Below, piece by piece: positions 29,439-39,102 of a stretch of 64,000 bases of DNA. Position 1 is the first letter of the stretch, and every line of letters starts with the position of its first letter. Where the stretch lies: assembly GCF_000381085.1 (NCBI RefSeq), contig NZ_KB905899.1, forward strand, positions 806,001 through 870,000, written 5' to 3'. Source of the stretch: Thiomicrorhabdus arctica DSM 13458 (GTDB lineage Bacteria; Pseudomonadota; Gammaproteobacteria; Thiomicrospirales; Thiomicrospiraceae). The position numbers and the translations under genes are program-made. The notes under the pieces were generated by a model. That model had not been told where the DNA came from. It searched no databases and saw only the letters and a list, made by a program, of their open reading frames with translations.

Positions 29439-29618
29439 TAAATTTGTCATCACACTTCACGCCTATTTCATCAATGACGATTAGATAGGCTTTTTTATGG
29501 TCTCGATAAAACCTTCTATGAATGACTGAACTACCTTTCTATACGAGAAGAAACCTTTAAAACTAGATATGCGTATTCTTTTAAACGTTAACTTTGTATA
29601 CTCAAGGAAGCGTTCATT

Positions 29619-30878
29619 GTGAATACAAGAGATTCAATCCATATGCCCCAATCCACTCGTTTAAAACGTGTAATATCTCTGCCTATGTTGGTACTTTATG
29701 GTTTAGGCACAACAATTGGTGCAGGCATTTACGCGCTTGTGGGTGAACTCGCCGGCGTATCAGGTTATCTTGCACCAGCAGCCTTCTTGGTGGCCTCTAT
29801 ATTAGCAGGTATCACGGCCTTATCGTTTGCTGAGCTCTCTAGCCGTTACCCATGGGCGGCCGGTGCCGCGCTTTATACGCGGGAAGGATTGGGTTCTGAA
29901 CGCTTTTCAACCTTAGTCGGTTTATTGGTGGTTTCAGCGGGCCTAGTCTCTTCGGCCGCCTTAGTGAATGCGTTTGCCGGTTACCTAAACCACTTAATAG
30001 CTCCATGGGTTGAATTAGACCGTATGACGATTGTTTTGTTGGCCACTCTTTTTTTGGGTCTATTTGCACTTTGGGGCATTCTGCAATCTATTCTCATTAC
30101 CACAGCCATGACCCTGCTAGGAATTGCGGGTCTTATCATTATCATTTATGTAGGTCATGGCGCTTTAGCGGACCTTTCTACCGAATGGCCAAAACTGATA
30201 CCCTCTGCAGACTTTACCAGCTGGGGTTTTGTTTTCGCAGGTACCTTATTGGCATTTTATGCCTTTATCGGGTTCGAGGACATGGTGGATGTTGCCGAAG
30301 AGGTCAAAGACGTTAAACGTAACCTTCCGCTCGCAATCCTAATAACATTAGGGTTCACAACAGTACTTTATATGTTGATTATGACCATTGCCGTGCTGTC
30401 CATGCCACCAGAAGTTTTTGCTCAAAGCTCTGCACCCATGGCGTTTCTGTATCAATACCATACAGGAGAGGATGCCAAACTTATCAGTATCATAGGGTTA
30501 TTTGCGATTATTGATGGGGTATTGATCCAGATGATCATGGCTTCAAGGGTACTTTATGGTCTAAGTTCAAGAGGACAACTACCGGCTCTACTGAGCCGTG
30601 TGCATCCAAAAACACAGACACCACTTTATGCGACCGGACTAACGATTTGCTCTGTACTCATACTTTCTTTAGTAGGACGACTGGGATCTTTAGCCGAATT
30701 AACTTCGATTATCATGTTAATCGTCTTTTCACTGGTCAACCTTTCATTATGGCGTATCAAGCAACGTGTACCGAATAATGAAGGCCATATCAACTTGCCA
30801 CCCTGGATTTCACTGACGGCTTTTATGCTAAGCTCTACTTTTGTGACGCTAGAGATCTCAAAACTATTTTTAAAATAA
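29619..30878 (+). CDS. APC-superfamily amino acid permease
   Basis: 419 residues with about 11-12 hydrophobic helices. The first helix has the APC signature YGLGTTIGAGIYALVG; FIGFEDMVDVAEEVKD is the conserved loop after helix 6. The GTG at 29619 is chosen because AAGGAAG lies 8 nt upstream; the ATG at 29643 is an alternative. Substrate cannot be read from sequence; cationic or neutral amino acids are typical for this clade. It stands alone, with a convergent DUF4332 gene downstream. Confidence 0.9.
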   Translation: MNTRDSIHMPQSTRLKRVISLPMLVLYGLGTTIGAGIYALVGELAGVSGYLAPAAFLVASILAGITALSFAELSSRYPWAAGAALYTREGLGSERFSTLVGLLVVSAGLVSSAALVNAFAGYLNHLIAPWVELDRMTIVLLATLFLGLFALWGILQSILITTAMTLLGIAGLIIIIYVGHGALADLSTEWPKLIPSADFTSWGFVFAGTLLAFYAFIGFEDMVDVAEEVKDVKRNLPLAILITLGFTTVLYMLIMTIAVLSMPPEVFAQSSAPMAFLYQYHTGEDAKLISIIGLFAIIDGVLIQMIMASRVLYGLSSRGQLPALLSRVHPKTQTPLYATGLTICSVLILSLVGRLGSLAELTSIIMLIVFSLVNLSLWRIKQRVPNNEGHINLPPWISLTAFMLSSTFVTLEISKLFLK

Positions 30879-31085
30879 TCGCTTTTACCATAAATAAAAT
30901 AATATTTTATACTGGCGACTTTAGCGACAAGGCACGATCTCGTTATTATCGATAATGTCAAAAATTCCACCAACCAATCAACTGGTTATAGAACCCTAAT
31001 ATTTATCAACCGTTTAAGAATTTATAATCAACGCTTTATCCTCACAGAATAAACCTGCCCATTTTTCTCATAAAAAGGCACCCAC

Positions 31086-31105
31086 CCCGTAAAAGAGAGG
31101 GGTAG
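31086..31105 (-). terminator. weak terminator after DUF4332 gene
   Basis: On the minus strand ACCCC/GGGGT form a 5-bp stem, then GGGTGCC and five T. Weak stem, plausible by position. Confidence 0.4.
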
Positions 31106-31152
31106 ATTCCTCAAACAACAAGCTGCTGTTTATTTAATAGACCCATTGCGTC

Positions 31153-31557
31153 TTAGTGAGTGACTACGCGAGGCAGTTCTTTAGCTTGTGCCACCCAATC
31201 CTCTACTTGCGAAACAGAGGGCAATTTGCGAACCAAATTTTTGGCGTCATTTACTTCAGTCATTTTGGTTTGAAGGTTTTCAGCATTACGTTGTGCAAGT
31301 TCAGGAATAGTATCGACACCTGCGCTTTCAAGTAAATCAGCATATTGCGTACTGACCCCTTTAATGCGAGTCAAATCAGCACGATTTACCCAGCTCAATA
31401 CCAGTTTTTCATTAACACCTGATTTATTTGCAATCTCTTTACGGCCCTTTTTACTGGAACCCGTTTCTAATAAGTTTTCTAAAGAAGTAACACCAGCTTC
31501 TTTTAATTTAGTTGCGTAGCGTCCACCAATACCTTCAATTTCAGATAATTTAGTCAT
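31153..31557 (-). CDS. DUF4332 helix-hairpin-helix protein
   Basis: 134 residues made of two helix-hairpin-helix units: LSEIEGIGGRYATKLKEAGV (1st) and LTRIKGVSTQYADLLESAGV (2nd), each followed by a basic or amide-rich helix. This is the DUF4332 arrangement, which resembles DNA-binding HhH domains, but no function is established. No signal peptide. GGAACG before ATG. The neighbouring minus-strand gene upstream is the HerA-like ATPase (107 bp away), a possible DNA-related partner. Confidence 0.85.
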   Translation of the reverse strand: MTKLSEIEGIGGRYATKLKEAGVTSLENLLETGSSKKGRKEIANKSGVNEKLVLSWVNRADLTRIKGVSTQYADLLESAGVDTIPELAQRNAENLQTKMTEVNDAKNLVRKLPSVSQVEDWVAQAKELPRVVTH

Positions 31558-31664
31558 TTAGCGTTCCTTTCCTTTCGGTTTTTTACAGTTAAAAACATCA
31601 CATTTGATCGATTAATCGTTTGTACCTATTTGTTTTGTGAAAGATTAAATTAAAGACTGCCTGA

Positions 31665-33119
31665 TTATTTTCCACCAAAGATGGATCCCATAAGTCCACG
31701 CATAATTTTGCGACCTAATTGGCTACCCATAGCACGAGCTGCACTCGTAAATAAAGCTTCTGTTGGACTTTGGCGAGAGGAGCCACGCGTACTTTTAGAG
31801 TGACTACGTGCACTCTCACCAGATTGGGCTAATTCTGCTTTACGATGCTCTGCCTGAGCTTTTTCTAATGCGTCGGTTTTAGCTTGTTCAAGTTGTTCAT
31901 TAGCACGGGCCGCCAAAATTTCGTAAGCTGAGTGGCGATCCAGGACCTCTTTATAACGGTCTTTTAACGGCGAACGGTCAATACGTTGTTGGCGCTCTTC
32001 ATCACTTAGTGGTCCTATACGTGATTCAGGAGGACAAATGAGGGTTCTCTGGACAGGTTGCGGCCTACCTTTCTCATCCAACACAGAGATAAGTGCCTCT
32101 CCTGTGCCAAGATCGGTAATGGTCTCTTGGGTATCAAATGCAGGGTTGGTTGGAAAGGATTCCGCCACACTTTTAATGATTTTACGATCTTTGGGAGTGT
32201 AAGCTCTCAGGGCATGTTGAATTTTTAGGCCAAGTTGGCCTAGAATTTCCTCGGGGATATCAAGCGGAGTTTGGGTGATAAAATAAACACCCACACCTTT
32301 AGATCGTATTAAACGAACAACCTGTTCGATTTTATCCACCAGTAATTTTGGTGCTTGATCAAATAGCAAATGCGCTTCGTCAAAGAAAAATACCAATTTC
32401 GGTTTATCAGGGTTACCTACTTCAGGCAATTGTTCAAACAACTCAGAGAGCAACCACAATAAAAAAGACGAATAAACACGCGGAGATTGCACCATTAATT
32501 TTGAAGCATCCAACAAGCTAATTACACCGTTACCCGAGAAATCGACTTGCATCAAATCACTGAGTTTTACCGCTGGCTCGCCAAAAAAATGCTCTGCACC
32601 TTGCTCTTCTAAAACGAGCAATTGGCGTTGAATAGCACCGATACTCGAACTGGAAATATTGCCATATTTACCCGTCAATTCTTTCGAGTTCTTGCTCATC
32701 CAAGTCAGCATCGCTCGCAAATCTTTTAGGTCTAACAGCAACATACCTTGGTCATCGGCGATTTTAAAACAGCCATACAAAATTCCCGACTGGGTGTCAT
32801 TTAGGGAGAGTAAGTTAGAAAGCAGAAGTGGCCCCATTTCGGAGATAGTTGCCCGAATAGGGTGGCCTTTTTCACCAAAAATATCCCAGAAAACCACAGG
32901 ATAAGGACGTTGTTGAAAATGTTTAAGCGGAATTTTTGCTAAACGTTCATCTATTTTGGGGTGTGGATTACCCGCGATACCTAAGCCTGATAAATCACCT
33001 TTAATGTCCGCGGCAAACACCGGCACACCTAAACGAGAAAAATTTTCGGCCAACACCTGTAAAGTAACCGTTTTACCTGTCCCAGTGGCCCCTGTAATGA
33101 GGCCATGTCGATTGCTCAT
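31665..33119 (-). CDS. HerA/YjgR-like ATPase (DUF853), N-terminus cut off by an in-frame stop
   Basis: 484 residues from the ATG at 33119. Walker A is GATGTGKT (about 8-15), Walker [12 protein letters not shown], and the protein ends in a basic, Ser-rich tail plus [14 protein letters not shown], as in E. coli YjgR. The family normally has 20 or so more residues before [14 protein letters not shown]. Those are encoded here too: an ATG at 33183-33185 with TTGAGG 6 nt upstream starts MDDLKKFAIGGADGVLVE, then TAA (33129-33131), then LCKMSNRHG in the same frame. So the natural start and ribosome site are upstream of a nonsense codon. Translation from 33119 lacks a good ribosome site. The gene may be weakly expressed by restart, or inactive. 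Confidence 0.85.
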   Translation of the reverse strand: MSNRHGLITGATGTGKTVTLQVLAENFSRLGVPVFAADIKGDLSGLGIAGNPHPKIDERLAKIPLKHFQQRPYPVVFWDIFGEKGHPIRATISEMGPLLLSNLLSLNDTQSGILYGCFKIADDQGMLLLDLKDLRAMLTWMSKNSKELTGKYGNISSSSIGAIQRQLLVLEEQGAEHFFGEPAVKLSDLMQVDFSGNGVISLLDASKLMVQSPRVYSSFLLWLLSELFEQLPEVGNPDKPKLVFFFDEAHLLFDQAPKLLVDKIEQVVRLIRSKGVGVYFITQTPLDIPEEILGQLGLKIQHALRAYTPKDRKIIKSVAESFPTNPAFDTQETITDLGTGEALISVLDEKGRPQPVQRTLICPPESRIGPLSDEERQQRIDRSPLKDRYKEVLDRHSAYEILAARANEQLEQAKTDALEKAQAEHRKAELAQSGESARSHSKSTRGSSRQSPTEALFTSAARAMGSQLGRKIMRGLMGSIFGGK

Positions 33120-33128
33120 TTTGCAAAG

Positions 33129-33185
33129 TTATTCTACTAAGACGCCATCCGCCCCGCCAATCGCAAACTTTTTTAAATCGTCCAT
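33129..33185 (-). other. orphan 5' end of the HerA-like gene ending in TAA
   Basis: Eighteen codons with their own ribosome site and family-like sequence, stopped by TAA in frame with the HerA-like coding region. A single-base change (TTA Leu to TAA) would explain it, since Leu is usual at that place in YjgR homologs. Confidence 0.7.
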
Positions 33186-33510
33186 GTAACCTCAATGCTT
33201 AGCTGTTCCTACTAGAGTCTCTATGTACTTGTACTTACAATACGTGTTACATGTTTGATTTTACTACGAATAAATTTAAAGTTAAAGGATATTTTTCCAT
33301 TTACATTAAGTGGCTTATTTCAGCGTTAAGGAGTCTTATATTTTTGCTTATAATGACCTTTTAAAGAGAAGTTCCTAGACAATTTTTGACGAATCCCTTT
33401 TCGCGATTAAGCAATTACAATTGCTCTTGATGGGTTGTCTCCTAAAATAAGACACGCTTTACGCTAGATTATCCTCTAAAATAATCATCTTCTTTATTTG
33501 AGACAGAGTT
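33186..33510. other. divergent intergenic region (HerA-like / SDR)
   Basis: 325 bp without a gene. Contains a palindrome AGCAATTACAATTGCT (33410-33425) and the near-repeated string TCCTAAAATAA / CTCTAAAATAA (about 33440-33485). The palindrome could be an operator for either gene; nothing more specific can be said. Confidence 0.4.
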
Positions 33511-34275
33511 ATGAACTATCAAGTTGCCCTCATTACCGGCGCCTCTAGCGGTATCGGCAAAGCCACTGCCGAAAATCTTGCCAAGCAAGGCATTAAATTG
33601 ATCCTGCTTGCGCGAAGAGCTGAGCGACTCGAAACCTTGAAAACGACACTTTCTGCACAGACGCAATGTCACATAATCGCCTGCGATATTAATGACCACG
33701 CCACATTAGAAAACGAATTAAGCAATCTGCCTGTCATTTTTCAAAATATCGATATTCTGGTGAATAATGCTGGCTTGGCGTTAGGCATGAGTCCGGCACA
33801 TGAAACGGATTGGATTGATTGGCAAACCATGATTAATACCAACTGTATGTCTTTGGCATTTTTAACGCATCTAATCCTGCCAGGCCTGGTTAAACGTAAT
33901 CACGGTCACATTATCAATATCGGCTCGATTGCTGGGACTTATCACTACAAAGGTGCCAATGTCTATGGCGCGACGAAAGCATTTGTTGAGCAATTCTCAG
34001 GCAATTTACGCAGTGATCTATTAGGTACCGCGATACGAGTAACAAATATTGAACCCGGTATGTTGAATGAGAGTGAATTTTCTCTGGTACGTTTTAAGGG
34101 CAATGAAACGAAAGCAGATCAGGTTTATGCGGACCTAGAGCCGCTTAAATCATCCGATATTGCCGAGAGTGTGAGTTGGATTTTAAACCAACCAGGACAT
34201 GTCAATATAAATCGAATTGAGATTATGCCCGTGCAGCAAGCTTCTGGCGGACCCATTACGGCCAAAAAGGTTTAA
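33511..34275 (+). CDS. short-chain dehydrogenase/reductase (YdfG-like)
   Basis: 254 residues, classical SDR fold. NADP-binding TGASSGIG at 9-16 with a basic pair (ARRAER) after strand 2 favouring NADPH; NNAG at about 88-91; catalytic YGATK near 151-155 with the Ser in NIGSIAG. The whole pattern, including NIEPGMLNESEFSLVRFKG, is like E. coli YdfG (3-hydroxy acid / malonic semialdehyde dehydrogenase), but the substrate here is inferred. One CCAGGCCTGG copy (33880-33889) lies in the gene, read as LPGLV. Confidence 0.9.
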   Translation: MNYQVALITGASSGIGKATAENLAKQGIKLILLARRAERLETLKTTLSAQTQCHIIACDINDHATLENELSNLPVIFQNIDILVNNAGLALGMSPAHETDWIDWQTMINTNCMSLAFLTHLILPGLVKRNHGHIINIGSIAGTYHYKGANVYGATKAFVEQFSGNLRSDLLGTAIRVTNIEPGMLNESEFSLVRFKGNETKADQVYADLEPLKSSDIAESVSWILNQPGHVNINRIEIMPVQQASGGPITAKKV

Positions 34276-34484
34276 TCTTTAGCTGCTTACGTTGTAGCCC
34301 GAGGCCACTTCTTCGGGCGAAACGTTCACCTTCGAGCATAATCACCTGCATTTTTTGCCTCATTCAGCACAATTCTTCTTCCTTTTTATCTTCTCCCCTT
34401 AGGCCTGAAAAAATAAAAGTAAACTAATTTCTCTAAGCCGTTGTCCTTAAACATTTTTGGCCACTAATTTCAGCAATCTCTGAT

Positions 34485-35021
34485 ATGATAATTTACATGA
34501 TTCGATACTTAAGACTAAAAGTCCATCAGATTGGTCGCGCCACTAAACGCTCAGCGTTTTTAAACCAATACTTCCCAAAACTTAAGGATCCCGTTTATTG
34601 GGCGGGTGACAGGCACTCCTTTGCAAAAGCTGGCTTTATCGGCATGTTTTGCATGATGCTGCCTATTCCTTTTCAAATGTTGCTTAGTTCTGCGCTCGCC
34701 TATTACCTGCGAGCAAACATCCCACTGGCGACAGCCTTAGCCTGGATTACCAATCCCTTAACCATGTGGCCAATTTGGTATGGTGGATACCTTTTTGGCA
34801 CTTGGGTTTTAGGCACGCCCGACCTTTTTGCAGCCTCCGCACATATTACTATTGGCTCACAGGTCTGGTTTAATGAAGTCTTTCCGCTGATTTGGAAACC
34901 TTTTTTCTTAGGTAATTTTTTATTGGGCAGCCTTTTTGGCTTCGTGACCTATCTTATGATTGGTTCCTTTCGTTGGTCGTACATTCGTAACCTAATGAAC
35001 ACTGTTTTAAGAAGACATTAA
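34485..35021 (+). CDS. DUF2062 membrane protein
   Basis: 178 residues (174 if started at ATG 34497). Basic N-terminus, the DUF2062 signature SFAKAGFIGMFCMMLPIPFQM then ATALAWITNPLTMWPIWYGGY, and a second hydrophobic pair near the C-terminus; about three to four membrane segments. Function of the family is unknown. A DUF924 gene follows 47 nt after the stop. Confidence 0.88.
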   Translation: MIIYMIRYLRLKVHQIGRATKRSAFLNQYFPKLKDPVYWAGDRHSFAKAGFIGMFCMMLPIPFQMLLSSALAYYLRANIPLATALAWITNPLTMWPIWYGGYLFGTWVLGTPDLFAASAHITIGSQVWFNEVFPLIWKPFFLGNFLLGSLFGFVTYLMIGSFRWSYIRNLMNTVLRRH

Positions 35022-35068
35022 GCCTTTTTGCTTTGAGTGTAACAAGGCTTAAAATTCACGAGGTATAT

Positions 35069-35659
35069 ATGTTTAACGTAAACCCCAAACCATCAAACAT
35101 ACCTGTCGCGGCACAAGATCTTCTGGAGTTTTGGTTTTCTGCAGACGTTCAGCCTTTATGGTTTCATTCAACACCCAAATTCGACCATGAAATCAAATGT
35201 CGATTTGAACATTTATGGCAACAGCTTCAGAAAGATCCGCAATCAGATAGGTTCACCGAATGGTCGCAAACGCCTGAAGGTGTTTTGGCCTTATGTATAC
35301 TGTTTGACCAACTCCCCTTGAATATGTATCGGGGTGAATCAAGCAGCTTTCAAACCGAATCTCTGGCCATTGACGTCGCTAAACAAGGCATAACGAACGG
35401 ATTTGACCAACAGATTGCGCATGATAAACTGATGTTTTTCTATATGCCACTGATGCACAGTGAAAAACTAGAGGACCAAAACCAGTCTGTCGCGCTTTTT
35501 AGCAAAGCCGGACTTATTCATAATCTCCGGTTCGCTCAACATCATCAGCGTTTGATTAAACGCTTTGGGCGCTTTCCACATCGTAATGCTATTTTAGGTA
35601 GAAATAGCACGCAAGATGAAATGGAATACCTTGATTCTAAAGAAGCTTTCAGAGGATAG
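35069..35659 (+). CDS. DUF924 family protein
   Basis: 196 residues from ATG 35069, chosen because GAGGT lies 6 nt upstream; the open frame extends 12 codons further upstream without a ribosome site. Typical DUF924 features: LLEFWF near the N-terminus, PEGVLALCILFDQLPLNMYRG, FYMPLMHSE and a C-terminal GRFPHRNAILGRNST. All-helical, TPR-like fold by family; no catalytic function known. Only 2 nt separate it from the next gene, so they are translated together. Confidence 0.9.
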   Translation: MFNVNPKPSNIPVAAQDLLEFWFSADVQPLWFHSTPKFDHEIKCRFEHLWQQLQKDPQSDRFTEWSQTPEGVLALCILFDQLPLNMYRGESSSFQTESLAIDVAKQGITNGFDQQIAHDKLMFFYMPLMHSEKLEDQNQSVALFSKAGLIHNLRFAQHHQRLIKRFGRFPHRNAILGRNSTQDEMEYLDSKEAFRG

Positions 35660-35661
35660 TC

Positions 35662-36273
35662 ATGTCGAACAAACTTAACGTCCCCCAAAATCTCACCCTT
35701 TTTTTGTCCGAGAGTGACATCATTAACTTCAACCACCCACATGTCAAAGCTCTTGCTAACGCTTTAAAAGAAACGAGCACGGGTGAATATGAACTTGTAA
35801 AAAACTGTTTTGAATACGTGCGTGATTCTATTCGGCACAGTGGTGATTTTCCAGACAACAGTATCCAAACAGCCGTCTCTGCAAGTGATGTTTTAACATT
35901 TAAAACAGGCTGGTGTTACGCGAAAAGTCATCTTTTGGCGGCTTTACTCAGAGCCAATCAGATTCCTATCGGATTTTGTTATCAACGTCTTAGTTGCTCA
36001 GAATACCAACCGGATATTTTTTGTTTACATGGATTAAATGCAGTTTATCTGACAGACTTTGGCTGGTATCGTTTAGACCCTCGTGGCAACAAAACAAGTG
36101 TTAACGCTCAATTCAAACCGCCTGTTGAGCAACTTGCTTTTGCTTTAGCGGAGGGGGAACAAAACATTCAAGAGATTTATGCCGAACCTATGCCGATCGT
36201 TATCAACGCTTTAAAAAGCCATCAAACCTACGATGAAATGGTTCAAAACTTGCCTGATCTAAGTATTGAGTAG
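35662..36273 (+). CDS. transglutaminase-like cysteine protease fold protein
   Basis: 203 residues with the transglutaminase-like core: TGWCYAKSHLLAALLRA gives the nucleophilic Cys (about residue 87), FCLHGLNAVYL the His, and WYRLDPRGNK the Asp. Bacterial members act as peptidases or amidases on unknown substrates. No signal peptide, so cytoplasmic. It follows the DUF924 gene by 2 nt and ends in a strong palindromic terminator. Confidence 0.87.
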   Translation: MSNKLNVPQNLTLFLSESDIINFNHPHVKALANALKETSTGEYELVKNCFEYVRDSIRHSGDFPDNSIQTAVSASDVLTFKTGWCYAKSHLLAALLRANQIPIGFCYQRLSCSEYQPDIFCLHGLNAVYLTDFGWYRLDPRGNKTSVNAQFKPPVEQLAFALAEGEQNIQEIYAEPMPIVINALKSHQTYDEMVQNLPDLSIE

Positions 36274-36326
36274 CCCGCGAAATACTAATACATAATGCAG
36301 ATCACTTCGACACATGAATCAACAAC

Positions 36327-36366
36327 AAAAATGGCAATTGACCAGGCCTGGTCAATTGCCATTTTT
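36327..36366. terminator. perfect 40-bp palindrome used as terminator, built on the CCAGGCCTGG repeat
   Basis: Twenty-base arms meet at 36346/36347 with no spacer and no mismatch. The centre is the 10-bp core (36342-36351), extended outward by TTG/CAA, AATTGCC and a run of A/T. As RNA it gives a very long GC-centred hairpin followed by six U on either strand. It lies between the transglutaminase-like gene and proS. Confidence 0.85.
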
Positions 36367-36535
36367 TGAGTTTTTATCCTTTTTAATACGTTCTCCTACA
36401 ATTTCTAAGCGTTCATCAACAGAAAATGCATATTAGCGTTTAAGCATTCAAGACCACATGCTAAAATAACCGGTTACTAAGTCCTAAACTTCATTGAATT
36501 GCACCCAAACTTTACACCTAAGGTAAAACACCATA

Positions 36536-38254
36536 ATGAGAACTTCCAACCTACTACTCGCCACCACCCGTGAAACCCCTGCTGATGCCGTTGTTATCAG
36601 CCATCAATTGATGCTTAGAGCAGGTATTGTTCGCCCACTGGCTGGTGGACTCTACAATTGGTTGCCATTAGGTGTCCGAGTATTAAGAAAAGTGGAAGCC
36701 ATTATTCGTGAAGAGATGAACCGCGCCAATGCACAAGAAGTCTTGATGCCAGTGGTTCAACCGCTTGAATTATGGGAAGAGTCTGGACGTTTACAAGACT
36801 ACGGCCCGGAACTACTGCGTTTTGAAGATCGTCACGGTCGTGGTTTTGCCCTTGGTCCAACACATGAAGAGATCATTACCGACTTAGTGCGTAAAGAGAT
36901 TCGTAGCTATAAGCAATTGCCCGTCACCTTCTATCAAGTTCAAACTAAATTCCGTGATGAGATTCGGCCGCGTTTCGGTGTCATGCGCTCGCGTGAATTC
37001 ATTATGAAAGATGCTTACTCTTTCCATATGGATCGTGAAAGTCTTGAGAAAACCTATGCCGAAATGTATGAAACTTACAACCGCATCTTTAGCCGAATCG
37101 GTCTAGACTTCCGTCCAGTACAAGCTGATACCGGTTCCATCGGCGGCGATGGTTCACATGAGTTCCACGTACTGGCTGATTCAGGTGAAGACGATATCGC
37201 CTTCTCAACTCAATCAGACTTTGCCGCCAACGTAGAACTTGCAGAAGCCCTAGCACCGCGTGGTGAACGTGCCGAAGCAACGGAAGTTTTGACCAAAGTA
37301 GCGACGCCAAACAAACACAGCATTGAAGAAGTCTGTGATTTTTTACAGATTAAGAAAAAGAAAGCCGTTAAAACCTTATTGGTTAAGGGTGCTACACAAG
37401 CTGCACCCGTGGTGGCCTTAGTGCTTCGTGGCGACCATGAACTCAATGAGATCAAAGCACAAAATTTAGAACTCGTCGCCGAACCTTTTGAAATGGCAAC
37501 CGATGAAGAAATTCTGGCGGCCGCAGGTTGTAAGGCCGGTTCAATCGGTGCTGTTGGCTTAACGATCCCAGTGATTGTCGATCGCACAGCGGCACACATG
37601 GCTGACTTTGTCACCGGTGCCAATGAAGATGGCTTCCACTTCACAGGCTGTAACTGGGAAAGAGATGCCACATCGACTTTAGTGGCCGATATTCGTAATG
37701 TGATCAAGGGCGATCCTAGCCCATGTGGTCAAGGTAAAATCCAAATCCGTCGTGGCATTGAAGTTGGGCATATCTTCCAACTGGGTAATAAATACTCAAC
37801 CGCTTTGAACGCCAATGTCCAAAACGAAAGCAGCCGCTCGCAAATTTTAGAGATGGGCTGTTACGGAATTGGGGTAACACGAGTGGTTGCGGCTGCGATT
37901 GAGCAAAACTATGATGACAAAGGTATTATCTGGCCAGAAAGCATCGCGCCTTTCCAAGTCAGTATTGTGCCAATGCAAATGCACAAGTCACCACGCGTGG
38001 CAGAGGTCGCGGAAGCAATCTATCAAGAACTGATGACAGCGGGTATCGAAGTCCTTTTTGATGACCGTAGCGAACGCCCAGGTGTTATGTTCTCTGATAT
38101 GGATTTGATTGGTATTCCACACCGCATCGTGATCGGTGAGCGTGGTTTAGATAATGGTATGTTGGAATACAAGTATCGTCGTGATGAAAAATCGCAAGAT
38201 ATCCCGCAAGCGGACTTTATGGCATTTTTATTAGAAAAACTAGGTAAACACTAA
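36536..38254 (+). CDS. proS: prolyl-tRNA synthetase (bacterial type, with editing domain)
   Basis: Charges tRNA-Pro in the cytoplasm. 572 residues, as in E. coli. Class II motif 1 around [15 protein letters not shown], motif 2 in [25 protein letters not shown] (in pieces [10 protein letters not shown] and REFIMKDAY), the INS/YbaK-type editing insertion from about 225 to 405, motif 3 with [11 protein letters not shown], and the C-terminal anticodon-binding domain (about 475-572). The start ATG follows AAGGT. Separate transcription unit. Confidence 0.98.
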   Translation: MRTSNLLLATTRETPADAVVISHQLMLRAGIVRPLAGGLYNWLPLGVRVLRKVEAIIREEMNRANAQEVLMPVVQPLELWEESGRLQDYGPELLRFEDRHGRGFALGPTHEEIITDLVRKEIRSYKQLPVTFYQVQTKFRDEIRPRFGVMRSREFIMKDAYSFHMDRESLEKTYAEMYETYNRIFSRIGLDFRPVQADTGSIGGDGSHEFHVLADSGEDDIAFSTQSDFAANVELAEALAPRGERAEATEVLTKVATPNKHSIEEVCDFLQIKKKKAVKTLLVKGATQAAPVVALVLRGDHELNEIKAQNLELVAEPFEMATDEEILAAAGCKAGSIGAVGLTIPVIVDRTAAHMADFVTGANEDGFHFTGCNWERDATSTLVADIRNVIKGDPSPCGQGKIQIRRGIEVGHIFQLGNKYSTALNANVQNESSRSQILEMGCYGIGVTRVVAAAIEQNYDDKGIIWPESIAPFQVSIVPMQMHKSPRVAEVAEAIYQELMTAGIEVLFDDRSERPGVMFSDMDLIGIPHRIVIGERGLDNGMLEYKYRRDEKSQDIPQADFMAFLLEKLGKH

Positions 38255-38652
38255 ACGCTCACCCCACACCTTTACGTCACTTCAAAAAAGAAAACCGATC
38301 GACTCCGATTGGTTTTCTACCCATTTCTACTCTACTTCAAGCTTAATCGATACAACACGTAAGTAGGCTCTTACAAGAAACCGTATTTTAGATGGTATAG
38401 ACGCTTAAATATAACGATATTAAAGCTCATAAACGCTTTAATCCAAAACCAGCATGCCTGCTAAATTGACCCAACTACCAGATAAGGTGTGTGTCCAAAC
38501 CGACTTCAACCGTGATAGTGAAGAGGTTTATGAATGACTTACAAAAAAAGATCAATATCAGCGTAATTGACATAAGACTGTCTTATGTCGGTATTGAAGA
38601 ACGACATTCTCAGGAAACGTTAAATGCGTCAAATAATACTCATCATGAACAT
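38255..38652. other. proS-lipoprotein intergenic region with a 21-bp palindrome
   Basis: Apart from the hairpin at 38290, it holds GACATAAGAC-T-GTCTTATGTC (38569-38589), a perfect palindrome with 10-base arms around one base, the look of a dimeric repressor operator. The same DNA lies within a possible 44-codon frame (38530-38664) that I do not regard as proven. Confidence 0.5.
38290..38317. terminator. hairpin after proS
   Basis: Stem GAAAACCGATC (38290-38300) / GATTGGTTTTC (38307-38317) with a 6-nt loop, 11 bp including one G-U. The T run is short and internal to the stem, so efficiency is uncertain. Confidence 0.55.
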
Positions 38653-38664
38653 TTACGGTTGTGA
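38530..38664 (+). CDS. possible small ORF, unproven
   Basis: Forty-four codons, MNDLQKKINISVIDIRL to a His-rich end. GAAGAGG lies only 3 nt before the ATG, too close for a good ribosome site. It overlaps the end of the convergent lipoprotein gene by 12 bp. No family recognised; may be chance. Confidence 0.2.
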   Translation: MNDLQKKINISVIDIRLSYVGIEERHSQETLNASNNTHHEHLRL

Positions 38665-38985
38665 CACAGTCTTACAACGGTAGATATCAAAATTCATCTG
38701 CCCATCTATTAATGGAGAGCTTGATACAATAGTATTGCCCTGCATTTTGATGGCTTCATTTTGAGCCAATTTGATCAACTCCTTTTTAATCGCCTCATCA
38801 TCGCGTTGGTAAAAGCCAACCTTAGACAACGTAGTGGTCGAACTGCTGCCTAATTTTTCACAGCGACTCACTTCATCGCTTTGTAAAACGGCTACCCTTT
38901 GCGCGCCTTCGATAGGATTGATCCAACTACACGCCGATATCGATATTAGCACAATTCCCAATAAACCTATTTTCAACATACCCAT
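38653..38985 (-). CDS. DUF4156-like lipoprotein
   Basis: 110 residues, signal peptide with lipobox ISAC (Cys19). Mature part resembles DUF4156/YjeI-type small lipoproteins: RVAVLQSDEVSRCEKLGSSS, a charged helix KKELIKLAQNEAIKMQGNTIV and a C-terminal DIYRC that can pair with the first Cys. Role unknown. Stands alone on the minus strand. Confidence 0.75.
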   Translation of the reverse strand: MGMLKIGLLGIVLISISACSWINPIEGAQRVAVLQSDEVSRCEKLGSSSTTTLSKVGFYQRDDEAIKKELIKLAQNEAIKMQGNTIVSSSPLIDGQMNFDIYRCKTVSQP

Positions 38986-39102
38986 TCCTTTTATTAAATG
39001 CTTATTAGCCCGGTAAGGTTTCCCAAATTAAGTACCACTTTATACTGCAAAACCTTCTACAATTAGTCAAGTACAACTCAAAAATTGTAAAAGACCAGCA
39101 TG

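Noticed and set aside
33469-33699. Minus-strand 76-codon frame over the SDR start
   Set aside because: Overlaps the SDR gene antisense and has no ribosome site.
36327-36366. Long palindrome considered as an insertion sequence end or attachment site
   Set aside because: No transposase, integrase, direct target repeat or second end nearby; the A/T flanks fit a terminator.
37089-37707. Antisense frames inside proS
   Set aside because: proS is complete and strongly conserved; the antisense frames have no support.
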